Shown here: in pieces, positions 55,901 through 62,594 of the stretch
How positions within the stretch are numbered: position 1 is the first letter of the stretch
Layout: the number at the start of each line of letters is the position of its first letter
DNA from: Pelagicoccus sp. SDUM812005
GTDB lineage: Bacteria; Verrucomicrobiota; Verrucomicrobiia; Opitutales; Opitutaceae
Assembly: GCF_031127875.1 (NCBI RefSeq)
Contig: NZ_JARXIA010000002.1
Span: 248,001-312,000, forward strand
Length of the DNA stretch: 64,000 nucleotides
Direction: 5' to 3'
Translations under genes and position numbers: made by a program
Notes under the pieces: model-generated
The model's input: only the letters and a program-made list of their open reading frames with translations
Told to the model about the DNA's origin: nothing
Database searches by the model: none

Positions 55901-56082
55901 GTTACGTTTTCTACATAGAGTCCAGATACGGCATCCTTTACACGCCCAGTGATACGGCCGGTGTCCTGGCCGAAGGCGCTAATACCCGAAGCCAATACGG
56001 CGACAAGTAGAGTTAGAAAGCGAGGCAACGCACATGCGTCGGCAGAAACTCGCGCAATTCTCGTACGAGAAAATAGTTTCAT
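52939..56082 (-). CDS. TonB-dependent outer-membrane receptor 2 with carboxypeptidase-like N-domain
   Basis: The predicted product has 1047 residues. An N-terminal signal peptide (LPRFLTLLVAVLASGISAFG) is followed by a CarboxypepD_reg-like beta-sandwich (ITGRVKDAVSGLYVENVTVSVSDTG in part), the plug domain (VNVVDSGAFGDVTEGNVGEFVKMLPGVNI in part, AADSLGGAVNLVSKSAFE in part) and a 22-strand barrel ending WALGVKGKF. This layout is common in receptors for carbohydrate uptake in Opitutae, Bacteroidetes and Xanthomonas-type systems. It is of a different type from receptor 1, so the locus may take up two related ligands. It has its own terminator. Confidence 0.92.
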   Translation of the reverse strand: MKLFSRTRIARVSADACALPRFLTLLVAVLASGISAFGQDTGRITGRVKDAVSGLYVENVTVSVSDTGNSTRTGPDGTYRLTGVAPGTVSLDIEHLGYFARTIMVDVQAGQSVTPATIELKSRNTFDDDEEVFELAAFEVKNEVDAYSRAINQQRVSDYNVNVVDSGAFGDVTEGNVGEFVKMLPGVNINYVAADARTITVRGMADNFTPVTVDGNRMASAASGAKARDFELEQLSINNIERVEVAKVPTPDIAADSLGGAVNLVSKSAFERDGREIKYRVYFSGNSEDLDLGSTPGHGDFNSHKIKPGFDLTYADVFKDGTLGVIFNYTNSNQFNEQHRVRTRWVTDNSGDGIGTPMLRRYYIQDGPKYTHRESYHIKSDYKWGENTVISGSLQFNDYSSEFRNRNITWDTNITSTTDSDGNDPDSVISPTYMLGDVGRGDIDLGGSWRNKYGDTWHGDFKIKHYGDVWTYEAGAFSSTATNFYDDFSQGMIMAVIGDDDYTGRFEFSNVGDPYNGVVQYTPTLTLYDSSGNVDPTYGVASLSTFDLDEVQTREQDAQDDFTGFNFDMKRNIRVGENTGYFKMGVRQQKQERHANRNRTRLRHVNSTYDDTGLPAEQIYSGQDALYIGPGIIQWPDYEDIYDYYAANQDNFEWGSRTTENIVELANQRYTAEEKISAAYMMGQLNFMDSKLKLTGGVRYEKTDMTGEGGYFDESLGEGIADETERLMAQWSQRKVSSTSYDDFYPSLHAVYDFNEHFLMRLAYANTIGRQDFSSIIPQFEIDRPAEDEMESDGVVEFNNTGLRPQDADNYDLTFEYYPQSGGSISAGLFRKEISNYIVSYNGILNQLSDAEFAAFDLPSFLADTPEYRFETQVNGGEATIDGMEFSYFRSLKGAGMPDWLSSFSLLANATFIDVKRNVNGSVIHELEDMVEESYNLGLTYDRKPLKIQLKFNSKGEQLVGGFSDMRTYDSNGDFVENFQLYRDRLEQVDLNIDYSINKKTKIFVSGRNIFNKEQKQFVANADRSIVVPERIEEFGVQWALGVKGKF

Positions 56083-56189
56083 AAGTCGATAGGGTTAGGG
56101 TTCTTGGGGGAAACCAGACAGACGGACGTTCAATCCAATCCGACTGTGGCTCCTAATAACTATCAGAAAGGACCGTTTGTCAAATAAAA

Positions 56190-56203
56190 CTTATAATTAT
56201 AAT
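56190..56203. promoter_or_regulatory. AT-rich palindrome upstream of TonB receptor 2
   Basis: CTTATAATTATAAT matches the first 13 of 14 bases of the palindrome in the operon B promoter. It is six bases upstream (minus-strand sense) of a perfect TTGACA. Layout and flanking bases (TTTTAT before TTGACA) resemble the receptor 1 promoter (TTTTAAA before TTGACG). No good -10 is visible at 16-18 bases, so promoter assignment is weak. Confidence 0.5.
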
Positions 56204-56431
56204 CTCCGTCATTATAAGAATTAGCAGCGACTGCCCCCAAGGGACTTCTCCCTAGCGGAGGGCGTTTCACTCTAACAGCGGGGAACTGGGCAGATGTCCT
56301 CATTTCGGAATTTCCTCCGGCCTCTCCCAGCCGCGAACATTGTTCGCCCGGCCGCACTTTCAAAAACCTGCAAAAAAGAAAAATTGCTTCGCAGGAGCGT
56401 TGCTGCGCCCCGCAAGCCAGGCTCCAGACGC

Positions 56432-56460
56432 AAAAAAGCGCCCCGCGAACAACGGGACGC
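56432..56460 (-). terminator. Intrinsic terminator of the sppA-sufT unit
   Basis: On the minus strand GCGTCCCG and CGGGGCGC pair (one G-U wobble) around a 7-base loop and are followed by six Ts. It lies about 28 bases beyond the SufT stop codon. Confidence 0.8.
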
Positions 56461-56487
56461 CCAAGCGCTAAACGGGTTGGCCTTCCA

Positions 56488-57021
56488 TCAAGTGATCCCT
56501 AGGATCTTGCGGCCTTCCTCGGAGATCATCTGCGGGTTCCAAACCGGATCCCAGACGATGTCCACCGTAGCCTCCGAAACCGAATCCAACTGCTTGATAC
56601 GAGTCCGGGCATCCTCCGCGATCACCGGCCCCATGCCGCACCCCTGGGCCGTCAAAGTCATCTTCACGAACACTTCCGATTGCCCGGCCTCCGCCTTCTC
56701 GATGCGCAAATCGTAGATCAATCCGAGGTCGACGATGTTGATGGGGATTTCCGGATCGAAGCACTGACGCAAGGCGCCCCACACCTGGTCCTCCAAGGAC
56801 TCGCCGTTATCGCCGGCCGCAGCCGCGTCTTCCCCCAAGTCAACCTCCTCCAAAGCATCGACATCCAAGCTCGCGATGCGAAACAAGCCCGCATCCGTAC
56901 GCACCGTGACGTTACCGCCCAAAGTCTGCGTGATGAAGACTCCCGTCCCCTTTTCCAGCGTCACCGCGTTTCCGGCGGGAATCGCCGTCGCGCTACAGTC
57001 TCTCGTAAGTACCGTTTCCAT
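56488..57021 (-). CDS. sufT: Putative Fe-S cluster assembly protein SufT (DUF59/MIP18)
   Basis: The predicted product has 177 residues from ATG 57021, with a GGAAA site upstream; an extra 21 codons upstream are not likely to be used. An N-terminal beta-rich segment (AIPAGNAVTLEKGTGVFITQTLGGNVTV in part) is followed by a DUF59/MIP18 domain. The conserved motif TAQGCGMGPVIAEDAR with its Cys, and VDIVWDPVWNPQMISEEGR in part, are typical. SufT helps mature Fe-S proteins. It lies 28 bases after the SppA gene and shares its terminator. Confidence 0.88.
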   Translation of the reverse strand: METVLTRDCSATAIPAGNAVTLEKGTGVFITQTLGGNVTVRTDAGLFRIASLDVDALEEVDLGEDAAAAGDNGESLEDQVWGALRQCFDPEIPINIVDLGLIYDLRIEKAEAGQSEVFVKMTLTAQGCGMGPVIAEDARTRIKQLDSVSEATVDIVWDPVWNPQMISEEGRKILGIT

Positions 57022-57049
57022 TTCGTTTTCCTCTAGCAGGTAAGTTATT

Positions 57050-58846
57050 TCAGTCGATCGAGATCGTGTACGGCAAAACGGCATACACGCCCTTCGGATC
57101 GTTAAAGCGGGAGCTCATCTCACTGGCTTCTCGGTAGAGGTCAACCAAAGGCTGCAAGGCCCCGCGAGCCGAAGCATCCGCGGTTTGCTTGGAAACGTTC
57201 TGAAACAAGTCGTCCAAGAAGTTCTTTGCCTTGGGAAGCTCCATCACTGCGGGCGTCTCCCCCAAGCCCGCCTCCGCACCCGCAAAGGCGATCGCGTCGC
57301 CCAAGCCGCCCAACTCGTCCACCAAGCCAAGCTCCAGAGCGTCGGCTCCCGACCAGATACGCCCTTCCGCGATCTCCGCCACCGCCGACACCTCCAGGCC
57401 ACGCCCCTCCGCGACTTTCGTCAGAAAGGAATCGTACACCAGATCCACCTGACGCTGCACCAGCGCCATCTCGCGGTCCGTCTTAGCCCGGAACTGACCC
57501 ATCAAATCCGCATGCTTCGTCGTCTTCACCGTATCGAAATTCACGCCATGGGTAGAGGCCAGCTCCTCGTAGTTGAAGAAAACGCCGATCACGCCGATCG
57601 AGCCCGTCAAGGTATTGGGCTGAGCGTAGATCTTGTCCGCGTATGCGGAAATCCAATACCCGCCCGACGCAGCCAACGAACCCATGGAAACGACCACGGG
57701 CATCTTTTCCTTAGCCAGTCGAACCTCGCGCTGGATCACTTCGCTGGCCAAGGCGCTGCCGCCCGGCGAATTTACCCGCAGCACCATCGCCTTCACCTTG
57801 TCGTTCTGGCGGGCCTGGCGAATTTCCCGAGCTAGCGAGCTGCCGCCCACCTGGCCGTCCTTGCCCTCCCCATTCACGATCGATCCCTCCGCATAGATCA
57901 CCGCCACGAAGCCATCGCTCGAATACTCCGGACGCACCGTGGCGGGCAGGTAAGCGTCGAGCGACGTCTGCACGAAGGAATGGGACGTCTCGTCCACGCT
58001 CGAAACCGCCTGCATCTTGGCGATCAACTCGTCCGTATGGAGCAGCTCGTCGACCAGTCCCAGCTCCAGGGCGTCCTTCGCCACCAACATGCCCAGCTCG
58101 TTGAGCTTCCGCTCATAAAGCTCCGGCTCGATCCCCGCTCCTGCGGCGATCACTGCCAAGTATTCCGACCAAAAGTCCTCCAGCACGGCCGCGTTCGCTT
58201 CCCGGGACGGCTCGCTCATCCCCTCCAGCACAAAGCTCTCCGCTGCCGCCTTGTACTCGCCCGCGCGCGTCACTTGCACCCCGATGCCGTACTTCTTCAT
58301 GAAACCGCCGAGGTAGGGATAGCTCATCGACATGCCCGTGTCCGAAACCACTCCCTCCGGATTCATGTAAATCGTGTCCGCAGCAGCCGTCACGTACATG
58401 TCACGAGCGCTTGGATACACCAGGTAAGCGGCAACCGGCTTGCCGGACTCCTTGAAGCTCTCGATCGCCTCCCGCACTTCCTTCAATGCCGCGAAACCGG
58501 AGCCGTAGCCGTCGGTCGAGAAAGACCCCGTCAACAACAAGCCCTTGATGCGATTGTCCTTCCCAGCCGCCACCAAGGCCCGCTTGAGCGACAGCAAGGA
58601 AAAGCTCCTCTGCCCTTCCCCGCCCAGAACCTCGTCCATGATCGCGTCGCGGGTCATGCCCACCGGACGATCCTGCACGGTGGCCGACATGTCGAAGACC
58701 AGCACGCTGCCGTTCGCAACTTGCGGTACCGGTTGGCTCATCGACGCGATCACACCGAACAAAACCATCACGAAAAGCGCCAAACCACCCGCCGCGAATA
58801 CGATCGCCAGCAAGGACGCAAAAAACGTCTTAAAAAATCCCTTCAT
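57050..58846 (-). CDS. sppA: Signal peptide peptidase SppA, 67 kDa type
   Basis: The predicted product has 598 residues with an N-terminal transmembrane anchor (MKGFFKTFFASLLAIVFAAGG in part). There are two tandem S49 peptidase domains as in E. coli SppA. The catalytic Lys is in ARAGEYKAAAESFV in the first domain and the nucleophile Ser in VNSPGGSALASEVIQ in the second. The enzyme degrades cleaved signal peptides in the inner membrane, facing the periplasm. It is the first gene of a two-gene unit with sufT; the pairing is not functionally obvious. Confidence 0.93.
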   Translation of the reverse strand: MKGFFKTFFASLLAIVFAAGGLALFVMVLFGVIASMSQPVPQVANGSVLVFDMSATVQDRPVGMTRDAIMDEVLGGEGQRSFSLLSLKRALVAAGKDNRIKGLLLTGSFSTDGYGSGFAALKEVREAIESFKESGKPVAAYLVYPSARDMYVTAAADTIYMNPEGVVSDTGMSMSYPYLGGFMKKYGIGVQVTRAGEYKAAAESFVLEGMSEPSREANAAVLEDFWSEYLAVIAAGAGIEPELYERKLNELGMLVAKDALELGLVDELLHTDELIAKMQAVSSVDETSHSFVQTSLDAYLPATVRPEYSSDGFVAVIYAEGSIVNGEGKDGQVGGSSLAREIRQARQNDKVKAMVLRVNSPGGSALASEVIQREVRLAKEKMPVVVSMGSLAASGGYWISAYADKIYAQPNTLTGSIGVIGVFFNYEELASTHGVNFDTVKTTKHADLMGQFRAKTDREMALVQRQVDLVYDSFLTKVAEGRGLEVSAVAEIAEGRIWSGADALELGLVDELGGLGDAIAFAGAEAGLGETPAVMELPKAKNFLDDLFQNVSKQTADASARGALQPLVDLYREASEMSSRFNDPKGVYAVLPYTISID

Positions 58847-58950
58847 AGCTACAGATAGATGATAAACAACCTAGACACCCACATCGGCGCCTAGTCGCAA
58901 ACCTAAACTACCAAGGGCCGCGGAGCAAGGCAGCCGCTGCCTCGCGCCCG

Positions 58951-60846
58951 CTACCAGCAGGAACGGCCGCCGTCCATCTCGGCGCCCTTCCCCGGCAGAG
59001 GCTCCAAGGCCTCCTCCAGAACGCCCTTCGCCTTCGGCCAACAAAGGATCGCCTCCACCACCATCCAAGCCTCCAGGGCCATGGTAGACACCGCGATGCC
59101 GATCAAGGGCCAGTTCTTGCTCTCCGCCGCGAGCCAACCGCCTTCCGTGAAAAGCTGGTAGCCCATCGCCCACGCCGGCATCACCAGCATGAAAACCGTG
59201 GGGATCGCCACGAACCAGACCGGCAAACGGCGACGCCACATCCAAAAGGCGATCACCAGGAAGGCCAAACCGCCCAAAAGCTGGTTCGTCGCTCCAAACA
59301 TCGGCCACAAGATCAAACCGCCCTTCCCCACGTTTGCCCAAGTCCACTCCATCCCTTCCGGCGGAATCGCCGCCATCCAAAACGCGACCAGCACCGCGAA
59401 AATCGTCGCCCCGTGCTTATCGGTCAGCCACGAAAGCGGATTGGCCGACAGGACCGGCCGGCCTCGCCCGTCCTTCGACGCGAAGGTCCCGGCCAGCTCC
59501 TGCACCACGTAGCGCTGCAAACGGCAGGCCGTATCGAGCGTCGTCGCTGCAAAGGAGGCCACCAGCACGCCCATCAGGGCAACCGCGAACTGCGGGGCCA
59601 AACCGAGCGCCTTCAGGAAATTCGCCGCCCCGTCCACAAAAGCGCCCACCTTGGCCGCCAAACCGCCCGCAGCCGCCCAAGACTCGTAACGCGCCGCATA
59701 GGCCGCTTCGCCCAGCAGCACCTCGCCGCCCGCGCCCTGGATGCCTAGGCCCAAGCCGGCCACGCACGCGAGAATGACCAAGGTCGCCAAAAAGCCCTCC
59801 AGCAACATCGATCCGAATCCCACGAACTGCGCGTCCGTCTCGCAACGCAGCTGCTTGCTCGAAGTCCCGCTCGAGACCAGGCAATGAAATCCGCTGATCG
59901 CTCCGCAAGCGATGGTGATAAAGAGAAAGGGAAACATTACCGGAGCCCCCGCCACCCCGGTGCGAATTGCCGGGGCCGCGATCTCCAGGCTCGGACGCAG
60001 CTCCGAATCCCCGATCGGGCTCCCGCCCGCGAAGGCCGCCACCACCAGGCCTACTACCACCAAGGCCAGCGCCGTGATCAGCTGCAAGCTGTTGATGAAG
60101 TCGCGCGGCTGCAGCAAGGACCAGACCGGCAGCACCGAGGCAACGTAGGAATACACCAGCAGCAAGGCCACCCAATGGGCCACCGGCCACGCCGCCAAAG
60201 TCATGTTGAAGGCATGGATCCAACCTTCCTTGTCGCCAAAGGCCACCGACAGGTACATTAATGCCAAGGCGATCAAAGACGGCAGCAGCAGGCCGATCCC
60301 CTTGCGATGCAACCAAACCCCGATCGCCACCGCCAAAGGGATCTGCACCAAACACGGAAAGATTGCTCCCGGGTAGCTCTTGAAAACCACCGCGATCACC
60401 AAACCGAAAATCGCCAGCACGATCGTGAGAGCCAGGAACAGGATGAACAGAAACAAGAAACGTATCCTCGGATTCAATACGCGCCCCGAGATCTCCCCCA
60501 CCGTCTGGCCGCGATTGCGCATCGATACCACCAGCGAACCAAAGTCATGCACCGCGCCCAGCAGCACCGAGCCGAACAAAACCCACAGCAAGGCCGGCAC
60601 CCAGCCCCAGATCACCGCGATGGCCGGCCCGACGATCGGCCCCGTTCCTGCTATGGAAGTGAAGTGATGACCAAAAACCACGAACTTATCCGTCGGCACG
60701 AAATCCGCGTCGTCGTTCAAGGCCACGCTCGGCGCCTCCACGTCATCGCGCAGCTTGAAGATCTTGCGTGCCAGAAAACGGCCGTAGGTATGGTAAACGA
60801 TCAGGTAGAGGACGCCAACGCCAAGGGCGATCAAAAGGGTAGACAT
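58951..60846 (-). CDS. cstA: Carbon starvation protein CstA family transporter
   Basis: This 631-residue inner-membrane protein has about 16 hydrophobic segments. The CstA signature is seen: FGHHFTSIAGTGPIVGPAIAVIWGWVPALLW in part, then GAVHDFGSLVVSMRNRGQTVGEI in part, and later SGTSSKQLRCETDAQFVGFGSMLLEGF in part. CstA/BtsT proteins import peptides or pyruvate during starvation. The C-terminal extension (from about 560) is longer than a minimal CstA. It is a single gene between convergent and divergent neighbours. Confidence 0.93.
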   Translation of the reverse strand: MSTLLIALGVGVLYLIVYHTYGRFLARKIFKLRDDVEAPSVALNDDADFVPTDKFVVFGHHFTSIAGTGPIVGPAIAVIWGWVPALLWVLFGSVLLGAVHDFGSLVVSMRNRGQTVGEISGRVLNPRIRFLFLFILFLALTIVLAIFGLVIAVVFKSYPGAIFPCLVQIPLAVAIGVWLHRKGIGLLLPSLIALALMYLSVAFGDKEGWIHAFNMTLAAWPVAHWVALLLVYSYVASVLPVWSLLQPRDFINSLQLITALALVVVGLVVAAFAGGSPIGDSELRPSLEIAAPAIRTGVAGAPVMFPFLFITIACGAISGFHCLVSSGTSSKQLRCETDAQFVGFGSMLLEGFLATLVILACVAGLGLGIQGAGGEVLLGEAAYAARYESWAAAGGLAAKVGAFVDGAANFLKALGLAPQFAVALMGVLVASFAATTLDTACRLQRYVVQELAGTFASKDGRGRPVLSANPLSWLTDKHGATIFAVLVAFWMAAIPPEGMEWTWANVGKGGLILWPMFGATNQLLGGLAFLVIAFWMWRRRLPVWFVAIPTVFMLVMPAWAMGYQLFTEGGWLAAESKNWPLIGIAVSTMALEAWMVVEAILCWPKAKGVLEEALEPLPGKGAEMDGGRSCW

Positions 60847-61042
60847 AACGCAAACAGGGTACGCGGTTCAAAATGCAGAAAGCCCCGCTATCCAAGCCCT
60901 CGCCATCGCCTAGGCAATCCTTTTCCCCAGCGGCCCAGTCGCGCAATTGTCGCCGGCAAGCCGGATCCCAGTTTGACTCAGCCCAGCGCCCCGTAGAAAT
61001 TCCCCAGCTCGCAGCCTAAACAACGACCTAAGAACCACGCAC

Positions 61043-62560
61043 ATGGATACCCACGCGGAACCGCAAGAGTTTCTCACCACCAACCGTAAGTCCCTCACTA
61101 TCAATCTCGACAACGAGAAATACGGGACCTTCGCCGAAATCGGAGCCGGACAGGAAACGTGCCGCAACTTCTTCCAGGCCGGAGGCGCCGCCGGCACCAT
61201 CGCCAAGACCATTTCGGCCTACGACATGACCTTCAGCGATTCGATTTACGGTAAAGTCGGCCGCTACGTCTCCCTCGAGCGCGTCATCAAGATGATCGAC
61301 CACGAGTACGCCCTGCTCGAGGAACGCCTCAAAGAGGACGTCGGGCACGAGAAGACCTTCTTCGCCTACGCCAACACCATGAAGGCCAAAAGCTACCGCG
61401 GCGGCGACGACACCCACGGCTGGATGGGCATCCGCTTCCAGTCCGTCCCCGGAGGCGAGCCGAGCGAGATCCTCCTGCACTGCCGCATGTGGGACCCGGA
61501 AAACGTGCAGCAACAGCACGCCGTCGGCATCCTCGGCACCAACCTCATCTACGGCGCCTTCTACCTGCACGACAACGTCGAAGCCTTCATCGAATCCCTC
61601 GTCGACAACGTCGGCAACGAACGCATCGAAGTCGACTTCATCAAGTTCCGCGGCCCCGCCTTCAAAGGCGTCGACGACCGCATCGCCAACCTCCACCTGG
61701 TGCGACGCGGCCTCACCAACGCCGTGCTCTTCTCCCCCGAAGGCGAAATCACCCAACCCTCCGAAGCCCTCTACAAGAAGGCCATTCTCGTCGAACGCGG
61801 CAGCTTCCGCCCCGTCACCCGCGTCAACATCGACATGCTCAAGTGCTCCGGCGCCCAATTCATCCAAGAGCCCTCCGTGCAAGGCAAGGACGTCATCGTG
61901 CTCGCCGAGATCACCATGAACAACCTGCTCGCCTCCGGGAAGCTCGACTACGAGGACTACCTCGCCCGCATCGACACCATCGGCGCCACCGGCAACTACG
62001 TGCTCATCTCCAACTACTTCGAGTTCTACCGCCTCACGTCCTACTTCCGTCGATACACCGGCGAAATGATCGGCGTCTGCATGGGCATCAATAACCTGCT
62101 CGAGGTCTTCAACGAAAAGTACTACGCCCACCTCGCCGGCGGCATCCTCGAATCCTTCGGCCGCCTCCTCAAGAATTCGGTACGCCTCTACATCTACCCC
62201 ATGAAACAGAAGGCCTATCGACGCTACCTGGAAATCCAGAACGCCGAGAACAACGGCCAGCCCGTTCCTCCCAACAACGGCGGCCCCGCCGAAACCAAAG
62301 GCGGCCTCACCGACGACCTACTCATCACCTGCAACAACCTCCGCGTAAAGCCCCAGCTCACCAACCTCTACCTCCATCTACTGGAAAACGGATACATCGA
62401 GCACATCCGCGGGATAGACGAAGAGCTGCTCGAAATCTTCTCCCGAGACATTCTCAGCGCCATCGCCGAAAAGGACCCCATCTGGGAAAAGATGGTCCCG
62501 CCCGCCGCCATCGAATTCATCAAATCGAAACAATTATTTGGATACAGCGAGCAAGCATAA
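61043..62560 (+). CDS. Large conserved protein of unknown function
   Basis: This 505-residue cytoplasmic-looking protein has no signal and no membrane helix. It starts LTINLDNEKYGTFAEIGAGQETCRNFFQAGGAAGTIAKTISAYDM in part, a pattern found in a widely spread family sometimes labelled nicotinate-nucleotide adenylyltransferase without good support. It has a conserved MWDPENVQQQHAVGILGTNLIYG in part and QFIQEPSVQGKDVIVLAEITMNN in part. I see no P-loop or known catalytic motif. The next gene, a polyphosphate:AMP phosphotransferase, starts 34 bases downstream, so the two are probably co-transcribed. Confidence 0.75.
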   Translation: MDTHAEPQEFLTTNRKSLTINLDNEKYGTFAEIGAGQETCRNFFQAGGAAGTIAKTISAYDMTFSDSIYGKVGRYVSLERVIKMIDHEYALLEERLKEDVGHEKTFFAYANTMKAKSYRGGDDTHGWMGIRFQSVPGGEPSEILLHCRMWDPENVQQQHAVGILGTNLIYGAFYLHDNVEAFIESLVDNVGNERIEVDFIKFRGPAFKGVDDRIANLHLVRRGLTNAVLFSPEGEITQPSEALYKKAILVERGSFRPVTRVNIDMLKCSGAQFIQEPSVQGKDVIVLAEITMNNLLASGKLDYEDYLARIDTIGATGNYVLISNYFEFYRLTSYFRRYTGEMIGVCMGINNLLEVFNEKYYAHLAGGILESFGRLLKNSVRLYIYPMKQKAYRRYLEIQNAENNGQPVPPNNGGPAETKGGLTDDLLITCNNLRVKPQLTNLYLHLLENGYIEHIRGIDEELLEIFSRDILSAIAEKDPIWEKMVPPAAIEFIKSKQLFGYSEQA

Positions 62561-62594
62561 GCTTCCGCAAACGCCCACAACCACTCACGCCAAG

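Larger units (their letters stand above)
56083..56487. other. Control region of TonB receptor 2 plus intergenic sequence
   Basis: The first 150 bases are AT-rich and hold the palindrome at 56190-56203, TTGACA at 56178-56183 (minus strand) and a further ATTATAAG half-site at 56211-56218. The remainder holds the terminator of the sufT-sppA unit near 56432-56460. A plus-strand open frame in 56294-56716 is a shadow. Confidence 0.6.
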
